Origin: Mycobacterium sp. AZCC_0083
GTDB lineage: Bacteria; Actinomycetota; Actinomycetes; Mycobacteriales; Mycobacteriaceae
Assembly: GCF_014202335.1 (NCBI RefSeq)
Contig: NZ_JACHGP010000001.1
Span: 419,804-483,803, forward strand
Length of the DNA: 64,000 nt
Direction of reading: 5' to 3'
The notes under the pieces were generated by a model. It was not told the DNA's origin, made no database searches, and saw only the letters and a list, made by a program, of their open reading frames with translations. This document shows, one piece after another, positions 45,905-55,372 of this stretch; the stretch's first letter is position 1, and each line of letters starts with the position of its first letter. The position numbers and the translations under genes were made by a program.

Positions 45905-47917
45905 ATGGATGACAGCGCTATTGAATCGACGCCCGTGCTCGTGGTCGGAGGCGGGCTCGTTGGACTATCCACGGCAATGTTCCTGGCGTGGCGGGGTGTC
46001 CCATGCGTGCTCGTCGAGAAGCGCCAGGGCAGCTCGGCGCACCCCAGGGCCATCGGCTACACGACGCGGACCATCGAACTGTTCTCGCGGATCGGGATCG
46101 AGCTCCCGCCGCACGACGGCGGCGGGCCGCGCCGTGCGCGCGTCGAAAGCCTTGCAGGACAGTGGTTCGAGGAGTACCCGTGGTCGCCGGGCGGCGCGAA
46201 ACTTCCCGAGATCGAGTACTCGCCGTACAATGGCACCGCCATCCCCCAGGACCGGCTCGAACCGATCCTGCGCGACAAGGCCATCGAACTCGGTGCCGAA
46301 GTCCGACTCAACACCGAGTTGATCGACGTCGCTGAAGTCGATGGCGGCGTCATCGCCACCCTGCGGCACCGCGACGGACGCGAATCGCGACTGCACGCAC
46401 AGTACGTAGTGGCCGCCGATGGCGTGCACAGCCCGATGCGTCAGACGTTGGGCATCGGCCGCAGCGGACAGGGTCTGCTGGCCGTCCAGCGCAGCATCCT
46501 GTTCCGCGCTCCACTGGACGAGTACCTCGAGCACGGGATCGTCCAGTTCGAGATCGAGCAGCCCGGCTTGTCCGCGTTCCTCACCACCTACATGGACGGC
46601 CGCTGGGTCCTGATGCTCAGCGACGACGTCGACCGCAACGACGACGAACAACGCGCGGTGATTCGGCAGGCGGTCGGCCGACCCGACCTCGACGTGGACC
46701 TGTGCACCACCGGGCGTTGGGAACTGGCCGCCCTGATAGCCGACCAGTTTCGTGTTGGACGGATATTCCTCGCCGGCGACGCTGCCCACCAGCTGCCCCC
46801 CAACCGCGGCGGCTACGGCGCCAACACCGGCATCGAGGATGCCCACAACGTGGCGTGGAAGCTCGAAGCCGTCCTTTCGGGCCGATCGACACCGGACTTG
46901 TTGGACACCTACGAGGCCGAGCGGCGGCCGATCGCGTGGCTGCGCCACGAGCAGATCTTCGCCCGCGCCGACTACAAGGCGCGCCTGCAGACCGCCGTCG
47001 CCGACGTGCCGATCATCGACGACGACGCCATGGAATTCGGGCAGCTGTATCGCTCGGCCGCCGTGCTCGACGCGGGCCAAGAACTGCCGCGTGCGTTGCG
47101 GCCCGAGCAGTGGGCCGGCCAACCGGGAACGCGCGCGCCACACCTGAAGGTGCTGATCGACGGCACCGAGGGTTCGACGTTGGACGTGCTTGCACGCGGC
47201 TGGGTGTTGCTGTCCGAGGACCAGCGCTGGCAGGACGCGGCGTCGCGAGCCTGCGCCGAACTCGGCATCGACATCGCATTTGCGCACATCGGCTCCGACG
47301 TGAAACCCACTGAGCCACTGGCATTTCAGATGGCGTACGGGATCACGGCCGATGGCGCGACCCTGGTTCGTCCCGACGGTTACGTCGGGTGGCGTGCCGT
47401 CACCGCCCCGACGGACCCCGCCGCGGCGCTGACCTCCGCGCTGGGTCGCGTGTCCTGCGCTGCGGCCCAGGCATTGGCCCAACGGGTTCAGCGACTCGAG
47501 GACGTCGAAGCCATCAGGGACGTCACCGCCCGCTACGCCACCGCCGTCAACAAGGGATGGAACGGCAAGACCGTCGACCTCGACGCGATTCCATCGATCT
47601 TCACCACCGATGCCCGCTGGGTCAGCAGCGACATGGGCATCGCCACCGAGGGGCTGGACGCGATCCTCGCAGGCTTGCCCGAACACACTGCGGTGGTGCA
47701 GTTCTCGATGCACGCCTTCCTCAATCCGGTCATCACCGTCAACGTCGACATGGCAACGGGGACCTGGCTGATGTGGGTCGCCTCCATCATCGGTAACGAC
47801 CCCCGCGCGGTCTACATGAGCGCGGACATGGCGTACACGCGCACCGCCGAGGGATGGCGCATCAACGGTGTCGACATCCATCAAGGCATGCTGCTCTCCG
47901 CAACCCCCTCCCCCTAA
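45905..47917 (+). CDS. FAD monooxygenase fused to SnoaL-like domain
   Basis: A 670-residue two-part protein. Residues 1 to about 510 form a class A flavin monooxygenase: VLVVGGGLVGLSTAMFLAWR, the DG motif VVAADGVHSPMRQ, and GRIFLAGDAAHQLPPNRGG with NTGIEDAHNVAWKLEAVL, then the thioredoxin-like end (LVRPDGYVGWRAV). From about 525 a SnoaL/NTF2-like domain follows (LEDVEAIRDVTARYATAVNKG, DARWVSSDMGIATEGLDA), normally a separate protein acting on ring or ester chemistry. One chain could hydroxylate and then rearrange a substrate. The ATG at 45905 has a GGAAGGGGG stretch upstream. Controlled probably by the divergent TetR. Confidence 0.88.
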   Translation: MDDSAIESTPVLVVGGGLVGLSTAMFLAWRGVPCVLVEKRQGSSAHPRAIGYTTRTIELFSRIGIELPPHDGGGPRRARVESLAGQWFEEYPWSPGGAKLPEIEYSPYNGTAIPQDRLEPILRDKAIELGAEVRLNTELIDVAEVDGGVIATLRHRDGRESRLHAQYVVAADGVHSPMRQTLGIGRSGQGLLAVQRSILFRAPLDEYLEHGIVQFEIEQPGLSAFLTTYMDGRWVLMLSDDVDRNDDEQRAVIRQAVGRPDLDVDLCTTGRWELAALIADQFRVGRIFLAGDAAHQLPPNRGGYGANTGIEDAHNVAWKLEAVLSGRSTPDLLDTYEAERRPIAWLRHEQIFARADYKARLQTAVADVPIIDDDAMEFGQLYRSAAVLDAGQELPRALRPEQWAGQPGTRAPHLKVLIDGTEGSTLDVLARGWVLLSEDQRWQDAASRACAELGIDIAFAHIGSDVKPTEPLAFQMAYGITADGATLVRPDGYVGWRAVTAPTDPAAALTSALGRVSCAAAQALAQRVQRLEDVEAIRDVTARYATAVNKGWNGKTVDLDAIPSIFTTDARWVSSDMGIATEGLDAILAGLPEHTAVVQFSMHAFLNPVITVNVDMATGTWLMWVASIIGNDPRAVYMSADMAYTRTAEGWRINGVDIHQGMLLSATPSP

Positions 47918-47918
47918 G

Positions 47919-47971
47919 GCGATTTGTGCACGCGGGGTCGCGCTCACCGCAAGTCAGCGTGCCGAAATCGC
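47919..47971. repeat. Intergenic palindromic repeat family B, copy 2
   Basis: A 53-bp element just after the monooxygenase stop codon. Ends GCGATTTGTGCACGC and GCGTGCCGAAATCGC pair with two mismatches; the centre CGCGCTCACCGC matches copy 1 at 33568-33629. Again it lies between convergent genes, consistent with a two-way terminator. Confidence 0.75.
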
Positions 47972-47991
47972 AAGGGTGGCAAGGTTAGCCG

Positions 47992-48300
47992 TCAGGCCGT
48001 CGCACTCATCGTGGGCAGCGCGAAGCCGGCCAGCGCGAGCGTCAGCAGAAACCAGCCAGCACCGTGCCAGATCGGCCACGTCCGGTAGGCACGCCAATCG
48101 GCATAGGTCTTGGCGAACGCACCCAAGGCGCCTGCGAACAAGACGGCTGACGGCCCGAATGACCAGATCACCGCTACCGGGTCCGTGATCACGAACGCGG
48201 TGAGCGCCCCCGCGGCCAGGACGACGATCACCGCGACATACCCGATGGCAGCCCGCAACGCTGGCGGGTCCCGCCACCGCTTCTCGACGTCGTTCGTCAT
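47992..48300 (-). CDS. Small membrane protein
   Basis: A 102-residue protein with three hydrophobic segments (AIGYVAVIVVLAAGALTAFVI, VIWSFGPSAVLFAGALGAF, GAGWFLLTLALAGFALP). No recognised family. Clear ATG start at 48300; convergent with the monooxygenase-SnoaL gene, separated by palindrome B2. It follows the MmpL gene by 89 bp on the same strand. Confidence 0.7.
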   Translation of the reverse strand: MTNDVEKRWRDPPALRAAIGYVAVIVVLAAGALTAFVITDPVAVIWSFGPSAVLFAGALGAFAKTYADWRAYRTWPIWHGAGWFLLTLALAGFALPTMSATA

Positions 48301-48389
48301 CGCTTCTCCGTGAAGTCGGCTACGTTCGCAAAATCACTCGAGTGCGAACAGACTTCCCGGTCGCGCGACCGTCAAACGTCCGAGGCCGC

Positions 48390-51266
48390 TCAGACTCCCG
48401 TCGGCACCGGTGCGGTCGCGGGTTCTGGGTCGGTCGGGCGCGCAGGACGCCAGGCCGTCCTGGGAATGATGATCTGTGGCCACCAGAACCACTTGCCCAT
48501 CAGCCCGGCGATCGCGGGGGTCATGAACGACCGAACGATCAAGGTGTCGAACAAGAGCCCGAGCGCGATCGTGGTGCCCACCTGGGCCATGACGATCAGA
48601 TCGCTGAACGCGAACGTCGCCATCGTGGCTGCGAAGACGAGCCCCGCCGACGTCACCACCGATCCGGTGCCCGCCATCGAGCGAATGATGCCGGTCTTCA
48701 GCCCCCCGTGCAGTTCCTCCTTGAACCGGGACACCAATAGCAGGTTGTAGTCAGAACCCACGGCCAATAGCAGGATCACCGACATCGCCAGCACCATCCA
48801 GTGGAGTTCGAGGCCGAGGATGTGCTGCCAGAGGAGCACCGACAAACCGAACGATGCACCGAGCGACAGCAGCACCGTGCCGACGATCACCGCCGCCGCC
48901 ACCACACTTCGGGTGATGATCAGCATGATGATGAAAATCAGTGTCACCGCTGATATTCCGGCGATCAGCAGGTCATAGAACGACCCGTCGCGCATGTCCT
49001 TGTAGGTGGCGGCCGTCCCGGCCAGGTAGATGCTGGACCCCTCGAGCGGGGTGCCCTTGATGGCTTCCTTGGCAGCCTGCTTGATGGCGTCGATGTGCGA
49101 GATGCCCTCGGCGGTCGCCGGATCACCCTCGTGGCTGATGATGAAGCGCACCGACTTGCCGTCCGGCGAGATGAAGTTCTTCATACCCCGCTTGAAGTCG
49201 GCATTGTTGAAGATCTCCGGCGGCACGTAGAACGTGTCGTCGTTCAACGAGTTGTCGAACGCATCGCCCATCGCGGTCGAGTTCTCCGACATCGCGTTCT
49301 GCTGGTCCTGCATGCCCTTTTGGGTGGCATACATCGTCAGCATGATCTGCTTCATGTGCTTCTGGGTCTCGATCTGCGGGCGCAGCAGCGTGACCATTTG
49401 CGGCATCAGCGTGTCGAGTTGCACCAGGTCGGGCACCAGCTCCTGGATGTCGGTGGTGAGCGGGTCGATTCCGTCGAGTGTGTCGAAGATCGAACGGATC
49501 GACCAGCACACCGGGATGTCGTAGCAGTGCGGTTCCCAGTACAGGTAGTTCCGCAGCGGACGGAGGAAGTCGTCGAAATTGGAGATGTTGTCCCGCAATT
49601 CGGCGATGTCGACCGTCATGGTCGTGATCTTGCCCACCATTTCGTGGGTGACGTCGGCCATCTGGCCCATCACGCTGACCATCTTCGTCATCGTGTCGAT
49701 GGTCGTTTGCATGTCGTTGGCCTGCACCAGCATGTTGGCCATGGTGTCTTGGTTGTACTTGCGATTCATCGTCTGATTGGTGCTCTGCATGCCGACCTGG
49801 AACGGGATCGTGGTGTGCTTGATCGGCTTGCCGTCGGGCCGGGTGATCGTCTGGACCCGCGAGATGCCGGGCACGCGGAAGATGGCCTTCGCGATCTTGT
49901 CGATCACCAAGAAGTCGGCCGACGTCCGGAGGTCGTGATCGCTGGAGATCATCAGCAGCTCCGGATTCATCCTGGCTGCGTTGAAGTGCCTGTCGGCCAC
50001 GTCGTAGCCGACGTTGGCCGGGATGTCCTGGGGCAGGTACTTGCGGGCGTCGTAGCTCGTCTTGTAGCTGGGAAGGGCGAGCAACCCGACCAGCGCCAGG
50101 GCGATCGTCGCGACGAGAATCGGACCCGGCCACCGCACGACCACGGTACCGATCCGGCGCCAACCCCTGGACCGGATCTTGCGCTTGGGTTCGAAGCGGC
50201 CGAAGCGGCTACCCAACGTGACCACCGCGGGACCCAGGGTCAGTGCCGCCATGACGGCGACGAACGTGCCGACGGCACACGGCACTCCCAGCGTTTGGAA
50301 GTACGGCAGCCGCGTGAAGCTCAGGCACAGCATTGCGCCCGCGATGGTGAGACCGGACCCAAGCACGACGTGCGCGGTCCCGTGGAACATGGTGTAGTAC
50401 GCCGCTTCCCGGTCGTCGCCCGCACCTCGGGCCTCCTGGTAGCGACCGATCAGGAAGATGGCGTAGTCGGTGCCCGCGGCGATGACCATCAGGGTGAGCA
50501 GGCTCGTCGCGAACGTCGAGAGCCCGATGATGTCGTAGTAGCTGAGGAACGCGACGATCCCGCGCGCGGCACCCAGTTCGACGAACACCATCAGCAAGAT
50601 CAGGATCACGGTGGTGATGGACCGGTAGACGAGCAGCAGCATCGCAAGGATCACCACGAGCGTGATCGCCGTGACGATCGCAATGCTCGTATCTCCCGCG
50701 TCGCGCTGATCCGCGATGAGTGGCGCGCCGCCGGTCACGTACGCCTTCACCCCCGGCGGCGCGGGAGTCTTGTCGACGATGTCGCGCAACGCCGTCACGG
50801 ACTCGTTGGCCAGCGTTTCACCCATATTGCCGTGCAGGTAGACCTGGACGTAGGCGGACTTGCCGTCATTGCTCTGCGCGCCCGATGCGGTCAGCGGATC
50901 GCCCCAGAAGTCCGCGACGTGCTCCACGTGGGCCGTGTCGGCTTCGAACTTCTTGATCAGCTCGTCATAGAAGTGATGAGCATCGGCACCGAGGGGTTGC
51001 TCGCCCTCCAGGATGACCATGGCGCCGCTGTCGGACTTGAACTCCCGAAAGGTGCTGCCGATCTCCCGCATCGATACCGCCGACGGCGCGTCCTGGGCGT
51101 TCATCGACACCGTGTGCGCCTCGCCGACCGTCTCAAGGGGCGGTACGACGACGTTGGTGATGACGGTCAGGGCCAGCCAGCCAAGGATGATCGGCAGGGC
51201 AAGGATCCGGATGAGGTGGGCGAACTTCGAGGGCGCCTGGCGCGTGTCGCTCGACGTACCGCTCAC
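48390..51266 (-). CDS. mmpL: MmpL-family RND lipid transporter
   Basis: A 958-residue RND transporter of the MmpL group, with about 12 helices in two halves and two large extracytoplasmic loops. Typical text: helix region [21 protein letters not shown] with the paired Asp-Tyr of the proton relay, its second-half counterpart [21 protein letters not shown], and long helical loop 2 ([20 protein letters not shown]). MmpLs export complex lipids or siderophores in mycobacteria. No mmpS gene is adjacent on either side, unlike mmpS4-mmpL4-type pairs. Which lipid is moved cannot be told. The region 51267-51377 before it holds AT-rich sequence likely to include its promoter. Confidence 0.9.
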   Translation of the reverse strand: MSGTSSDTRQAPSKFAHLIRILALPIILGWLALTVITNVVVPPLETVGEAHTVSMNAQDAPSAVSMREIGSTFREFKSDSGAMVILEGEQPLGADAHHFYDELIKKFEADTAHVEHVADFWGDPLTASGAQSNDGKSAYVQVYLHGNMGETLANESVTALRDIVDKTPAPPGVKAYVTGGAPLIADQRDAGDTSIAIVTAITLVVILAMLLLVYRSITTVILILLMVFVELGAARGIVAFLSYYDIIGLSTFATSLLTLMVIAAGTDYAIFLIGRYQEARGAGDDREAAYYTMFHGTAHVVLGSGLTIAGAMLCLSFTRLPYFQTLGVPCAVGTFVAVMAALTLGPAVVTLGSRFGRFEPKRKIRSRGWRRIGTVVVRWPGPILVATIALALVGLLALPSYKTSYDARKYLPQDIPANVGYDVADRHFNAARMNPELLMISSDHDLRTSADFLVIDKIAKAIFRVPGISRVQTITRPDGKPIKHTTIPFQVGMQSTNQTMNRKYNQDTMANMLVQANDMQTTIDTMTKMVSVMGQMADVTHEMVGKITTMTVDIAELRDNISNFDDFLRPLRNYLYWEPHCYDIPVCWSIRSIFDTLDGIDPLTTDIQELVPDLVQLDTLMPQMVTLLRPQIETQKHMKQIMLTMYATQKGMQDQQNAMSENSTAMGDAFDNSLNDDTFYVPPEIFNNADFKRGMKNFISPDGKSVRFIISHEGDPATAEGISHIDAIKQAAKEAIKGTPLEGSSIYLAGTAATYKDMRDGSFYDLLIAGISAVTLIFIIMLIITRSVVAAAVIVGTVLLSLGASFGLSVLLWQHILGLELHWMVLAMSVILLLAVGSDYNLLLVSRFKEELHGGLKTGIIRSMAGTGSVVTSAGLVFAATMATFAFSDLIVMAQVGTTIALGLLFDTLIVRSFMTPAIAGLMGKWFWWPQIIIPRTAWRPARPTDPEPATAPVPTGV

Positions 51267-51377
51267 TTAAAACGTCTCCCTCGATCACGGCCACTTCATG
51301 GGCACAGTGTGTATTGCCGCACCCGTAACACATCGAGCCGCGCGTGTAATATACCTAGTCTGTCAAACTGTATCCTC

Positions 51378-52265
51378 TCAACTGCTGCGTTGCTCGCGAA
51401 AGTGCGCGGCGATGTCGTCGCTGGTCGTCAGCCACACGTCGGGTTGGGCGGCGAGCCAGCCGAGCGCCTGATCGAGGTACTTGTGCCGGAACGGTTGACC
51501 GATCACGAAGGGGTGCAACGCCAGCGCCATCACGCGGCCGCTGGTCGCCGAGTCGGCGTGTAGCTGCTCGTACTGATCCATGACCATCTGGACGAACTCC
51601 GGGCCGGTGATGCCCTTGGCGAAGATCAGCAGGTCGTTGAGTTCCACCGAGTAGGGCACGCTGATCATGCCGGGGACGGTGAGCGGATAGGGCTGGTCGT
51701 CGTTGGTCCAGTCGAGCACGTACTGGAATCCGAGCTGCGCCAGCAGTTCTGGCGTGCGGTGCGTTTCGGTGAGACCAGGGCCCATCCAGCCGCATGGCGC
51801 GTGGCCGGTGGCGTCGACGATGGCGTCGACGATCTCGGCCAGCAGTTGGCGTTCCTCGTCGACGGCCAGCCCGGTGTGAAGTGTCGAGTTCGTGCGGCCG
51901 TGTGCGAGCCACGCCCAGTCCCGTTCCAGCCCTGCGGCCACGATCTGCGGGTGGTTGTCGATGACTGCCGTGTTGAGCAGGACGCTGGGACGGATGCCGT
52001 GCCGGGCGAGGCTTTCGATCGTGCGCCAGATCCCAACGCGGGCTCCGTAGTCGCGCCAGCCGTAGTTGAGCGCGTCGGGTGTCAGCTCGGCGGTGCCCGG
52101 CCAGATGCTCGTCGACGGCTGATCGAGGAGGAAGTGCTCGACGTTCAGGCCGACGTACACCGCGACTCTGGCACCGCCGGGCCACGTGATCGGTGGGCGA
52201 TCGTTGATGGGGCTGTAGTCGAAGGGCGGACGAGGATGCGATGGGGTCAATCCCGGTGTGGTCAT
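51378..52265 (-). CDS. Polysaccharide deacetylase (NodB-fold) family protein
   Basis: A 295-residue NodB-homology protein without signal peptide, of the cytoplasmic allantoinase/amide-hydrolase-like branch rather than the cell-wall deacetylases. Seen: GARVAVYVGLNVEHFLLDQP, DYGARVGIWRTIESLARHGI, SVLLNTAVIDNHPQIV, WMGPGLTETHRTPELLAQLG, LALHPFVIGQPFRHKYLDQAL. ATG at 52265 follows a promoter with a dyad of the kind bound by MerR proteins; the -10 ends 8 bp before the ATG, so the message may be leaderless. The divergent MerR gene is its likely activator. Confidence 0.85.
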   Translation of the reverse strand: MTTPGLTPSHPRPPFDYSPINDRPPITWPGGARVAVYVGLNVEHFLLDQPSTSIWPGTAELTPDALNYGWRDYGARVGIWRTIESLARHGIRPSVLLNTAVIDNHPQIVAAGLERDWAWLAHGRTNSTLHTGLAVDEERQLLAEIVDAIVDATGHAPCGWMGPGLTETHRTPELLAQLGFQYVLDWTNDDQPYPLTVPGMISVPYSVELNDLLIFAKGITGPEFVQMVMDQYEQLHADSATSGRVMALALHPFVIGQPFRHKYLDQALGWLAAQPDVWLTTSDDIAAHFREQRSS

Positions 52266-52273
52266 GGCCGCAC

Positions 52274-52303
52274 GGTATGAGCTGACATCAGTGTCAGGGT
52301 CAA
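52274..52303 (-). promoter_or_regulatory. MerR-type promoter of the deacetylase gene
   Basis: Read leftward: TTGACC (-35, 52303-52298), then the dyad CTGACA-CTGA-TGTCAG filling the spacer, then CATACC (-10, 52279-52274). The spacer is 18 bp (20 if TACCGT is taken as -10). A symmetric dyad lying exactly between -35 and -10 is the hallmark of promoters switched on by MerR-family proteins. Confidence 0.65.
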
Positions 52304-52325
52304 GCCGCGAAGGTATAACGGGCGT

Positions 52326-52694
52326 ATGCGGATTGGTGAGCTGGCGCGACGGACCGGGGTGAGCGAACGGTCGTTGCGCTACTACGAGCAGCAGGGTCTG
52401 TTGGCATCCGACCGGACGCCAGGCGGGCAGCGCGAGTACGCCGAGCGGGCGGTCGATCGGGTGATCCACATTCAGGAGCTGTTCGCCGCCGGATTGCCAA
52501 GCAGAACGATCGGCTCCCTCCTGCCGTGCATGCGGGACAGCGACGGCGGCCCCTCCCCCGACGCCACGCCGCGTCTGGTCACCGAACTCACCGCGGAGCG
52601 GAATCGACTGGACCGCGAGATCCGCGGTCTGGCGAACACCCGTGACGTCCTCGACGGGGTCATCGCCGCCGCATCGGAAGCCAGCGTCGACTGA
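52326..52694 (+). CDS. MerR-family transcriptional regulator
   Basis: A 122-residue MerR protein: HTH MRIGELARRTGVSERSLRYY, wing segment YEQQGLLASDRTPGGQREY, and a coiled-coil dimerisation helix (LTAERNRLDREIRGLANTRD). No Cys cluster, so the metal-sensing type is unlikely. Divergent from the deacetylase gene, whose promoter has a MerR-like dyad. It probably activates that gene in response to an unknown small molecule. Confidence 0.9.
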   Translation: MRIGELARRTGVSERSLRYYEQQGLLASDRTPGGQREYAERAVDRVIHIQELFAAGLPSRTIGSLLPCMRDSDGGPSPDATPRLVTELTAERNRLDREIRGLANTRDVLDGVIAAASEASVD

Positions 52695-52785
52695 ATCACC
52701 GTGCGTGCATCCCTTGAACGCACAGGCCCCAGCCCCACACTGGTCACGGGATGTCGCGAGCCAGGAATGGCCGCAACGCAGCGCA

Positions 52786-52804
52786 GCGTTGACGTTGTCA
52801 ACGC
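52786..52804. promoter_or_regulatory. Perfect inverted repeat before LLM operon
   Basis: GCGTTGAC (52786-52793), GTT, GTCAACGC (52797-52804): 8-bp arms, no mismatch, 21 bp upstream of the GTG at 52826. Likely a repressor or activator site for the two flavin monooxygenase genes; the regulator is not identified (it is unlike the MerR dyad at 52282-52297). Confidence 0.55.
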
Positions 52805-52825
52805 ATAGGAAAGTGAGATTCGTCT

Positions 52826-53995
52826 GTGGCCATTGCACCGGAACGGCTCCATCTGGCCGTCGCGCTCGACGGGACCGGGTGGCACCCGGCTTCCTGGCGT
52901 GAGCCCGACGCCCGCCCCGCCGACCTCCTGACCCCTCGGTACTGGACCAGCCTGGTCACCGAAGCCGAGCGTGGACTGCTGGACTTCGTCACCATCGAAG
53001 ACGGGCTCACGCTGCAGTTCGACAATCCGCAGCGTGCGGATGAACGGACCGACCGGGTCCGCGGCCGGCTGGACGCCGTGCTGATCGCCTCCCGCGTCGC
53101 ACCCCGCACCAGCCACATCGGCCTCATCCCGACGGCGATCACCACGCACACCGAGCCCTTCCACCTGTCGAAGGCGATCGCCACACTCGACTACGTCAGT
53201 TCCGGCCGGGCCGGCATCCGGGTGCAGGTGTCGGGAAGTCGCGATGCGGCGGCCCACTTCGGCCGCAGGACAGTCCCCGACGAGCCCAAGGACTTCGCCG
53301 ACGAACTCTTCACCGAGGCCGCCGACTACGTGGAGGTCATCCGTCGGCTCTGGGACAGCTGGGAGGACGACGCCGAGATCCGCGACGTGGCCACCGGGCG
53401 ATTCATCGACCGAACCAAGCTGCACTACATCGACTTCGAAGGCTCCAAGTTCTCCGTCAAGGGGCCGTCCATCACGCCGCGGCCCCCACAGGGGCAGCCC
53501 ATCGTCGCCGCACTGGGCCACATCGACGTCGCCTACCGCCTGATCGCGTCGAGCGCCGACATCGGCTTCGTCACTCCCCACAGTGCCTCCGAAACCGCGA
53601 CCATCGTCGACGTCATCTCAGCCCATCGGGCCGACGACCTCGCACCGGCAAAGGTGTTCGCCGATCTGGTGGTGTTCCTCGATGACACCGTCGCCGGCGC
53701 CACGGCGCGACGGGAGCGCCTCGACGCCGTACTCGGGCGCGGATACATCAGCGACGCCGAGGTTTTCGTCGGAACGCCGCAAGGGCTGGCCGACGTCTTG
53801 CAGGAGTGGCACACGGCGGGCGCTGCGGGATTCCGGCTCCGCCCCGCCACGCTGCCCCACGACCTGCTGCAGATCACCGACGGCCTTGTCCCCGAGTTGC
53901 AAAGGCGCGGGGCGTTTCACGACGCCTACCACGCCGCCACGCTGCGCGGCGCACTCGATCTGCCGCGTCCCGCCAACCGCTACTCGAACGTCTAG
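52826..53995 (+). CDS. LLM-class flavin-dependent monooxygenase
   Basis: A 389-residue TIM-barrel luciferase-like monooxygenase using FMNH2. Seen: LAVALDGTGWHPASWRE, FVTIEDGLTLQFDNPQ, GLIPTAITTHTEPFHLSKAI with the usual binding His/Thr, VSSGRAGIRVQVSG. GTG start at 52826. Members act on alkanesulfonates, sulfones, EDTA-like chelates or nitrogen compounds. It is followed 8 bp downstream by a second LLM gene, so the two are an operon. No flavin reductase gene is in view. Confidence 0.87.
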   Translation: MAIAPERLHLAVALDGTGWHPASWREPDARPADLLTPRYWTSLVTEAERGLLDFVTIEDGLTLQFDNPQRADERTDRVRGRLDAVLIASRVAPRTSHIGLIPTAITTHTEPFHLSKAIATLDYVSSGRAGIRVQVSGSRDAAAHFGRRTVPDEPKDFADELFTEAADYVEVIRRLWDSWEDDAEIRDVATGRFIDRTKLHYIDFEGSKFSVKGPSITPRPPQGQPIVAALGHIDVAYRLIASSADIGFVTPHSASETATIVDVISAHRADDLAPAKVFADLVVFLDDTVAGATARRERLDAVLGRGYISDAEVFVGTPQGLADVLQEWHTAGAAGFRLRPATLPHDLLQITDGLVPELQRRGAFHDAYHAATLRGALDLPRPANRYSNV

Positions 53996-54003
53996 GAACA
54001 CGA

Positions 54004-55371
54004 ATGAGCAAGCCAGTCAAACAGATTCACCTCGCCGCGCACTTTCCCGGCGTCAACAACACCACCGTGTGGAGCGATCCCGCCTCGGGCAGCCACATCG
54101 ACTTCAGTTCGTTCGTCCACTTCGCCGAGACCGCCGAACGCGGCAAGTTCGACTTCATGTTCCTCGCCGAGGGCCTGCGCCTGCGTGAGCAGGGCGGCGA
54201 GATCTACGACCTCGACGTGGTCGGACGGCCGGACACCTTCACGATTCTGGCCGCGCTCGCCGCCGTCACCGACCGGCTCGGGCTGACCGGCACCATCAAC
54301 TCGACGTTCAACGAACCCTACGAAGTAGCCAGGCAATTCGCCTCGCTCGACCATCTCTCCGAGGGCCGTGCCGCATGGAACGTCGTCACGTCGTGGGATG
54401 CGTTCACCGGCGAGAACTTCCGCCGCGGTGGGTTCCTGGCCGAGAACGAGCGCTACGAGCGCGCCGAACACTTCCTCGAGGCCACACACACCCTGTTCGA
54501 TTCCTGGCGCGGTGACGAGATCGTCGCCGACAAGGACAGCGGTGTGTTCCTGTCCGATCCCGCCGCAGGCGCGTTCACCTACAGAGGCGCGCACTTCGAC
54601 ATCAGCGGCCGGTTCAACGTCCCGCGCAGCCCCCAGGGCAGGCCGGTGATCTTCCAGGCGGGCGACTCCGACCATGGCCGCGAATTCGCCGCGTCCGCTG
54701 CCGACGCGATCTTCTCAAGGCACGGAACCCTCGCCGACGGCCAGGCCTTCTACGCCGATGTCAAGGGTCGCCTCGCCGCGCATGGGCGTCGTCCCGACCA
54801 GCTGCTCATCCTGCCTGCCGCGACGTTCGTGCTCGGCGACACCGACGCCGAGGCGGCCGACATCGCCCACGACGTCCGCCTGGCGCAGGTTTCACCGGCG
54901 ACGGCGATCAAGTTCCTCGAGCAGCTCTGGAACCGCGACCTGTCCGATCACGACGCGGACGGGCCACTGCCATCCGTCGATCCGATCGTCGGGGAGAACA
55001 CCATCTCGCGTGGCCGGGCCAGCGTGCGCATGCACCGCGACCCCATCGCGACCGCCAACGAGTGGCGGACCAAGGCCGAGGCCGAGAACCTGACCACCCG
55101 CGAGCTGATCGTCGAGGTCACCGGCCGCCAGAACTTCATCGGCTCACCGAGCACGGTCGCCGAGACGATCAATCACCTCGTCCAGGCCGATGCCAGCGAC
55201 GGATTCATCCTGGTCCCGCACGTCACCCCCGGCGGGCTCGACCCGTTCGTCGACCAGGTCGTGCCCCTGCTGCAGGAGCGCGGCGTGTTCAGGGCCGACT
55301 ACGAGGGCACCACGCTGCGCGACCACCTCGGCCTGGCTCAGCCGGCCCCTTCAGTGGCCGCGACGCGATGA
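54004..55371 (+). CDS. LLM-class flavin monooxygenase, NtaA/DmoA type
   Basis: A 455-residue enzyme of the NtaA/SnaA/DmoA group (longer than LuxA-type members). Seen: FDFMFLAEGLRLREQGGEIY, TGTINSTFNEPYEVARQFA, SLDHLSEGRAAWNVVTSWDA, FQAGDSDHGREFAA, SPSTVAETINHLVQ. These oxidise sulfur or nitrogen compounds such as dimethylsulfide or nitrilotriacetate with reduced FMN from a partner reductase. ATG at 54004, 8 bp after its neighbour. Nearby genes give no substrate clue. Confidence 0.9.
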   Translation: MSKPVKQIHLAAHFPGVNNTTVWSDPASGSHIDFSSFVHFAETAERGKFDFMFLAEGLRLREQGGEIYDLDVVGRPDTFTILAALAAVTDRLGLTGTINSTFNEPYEVARQFASLDHLSEGRAAWNVVTSWDAFTGENFRRGGFLAENERYERAEHFLEATHTLFDSWRGDEIVADKDSGVFLSDPAAGAFTYRGAHFDISGRFNVPRSPQGRPVIFQAGDSDHGREFAASAADAIFSRHGTLADGQAFYADVKGRLAAHGRRPDQLLILPAATFVLGDTDAEAADIAHDVRLAQVSPATAIKFLEQLWNRDLSDHDADGPLPSVDPIVGENTISRGRASVRMHRDPIATANEWRTKAEAENLTTRELIVEVTGRQNFIGSPSTVAETINHLVQADASDGFILVPHVTPGGLDPFVDQVVPLLQERGVFRADYEGTTLRDHLGLAQPAPSVAATR

Positions 55372-55372
55372 T

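Noticed and set aside
51267..51377. Possible sigma-A promoter TTTGACA / TATATT and a TGTGT...ACACA dyad upstream of mmpL
   Set aside because: The spacing between the -35-like and -10-like elements is only about 7 bp and the dyad arms are short, so I do not call a promoter, though the AT-rich stretch probably contains one.
49095..51563. An 822-codon open frame on the + strand
   Set aside because: Exactly antisense to mmpL; its Arg/His/Asp-rich composition is typical of antisense frames. No ribosome site or domain.
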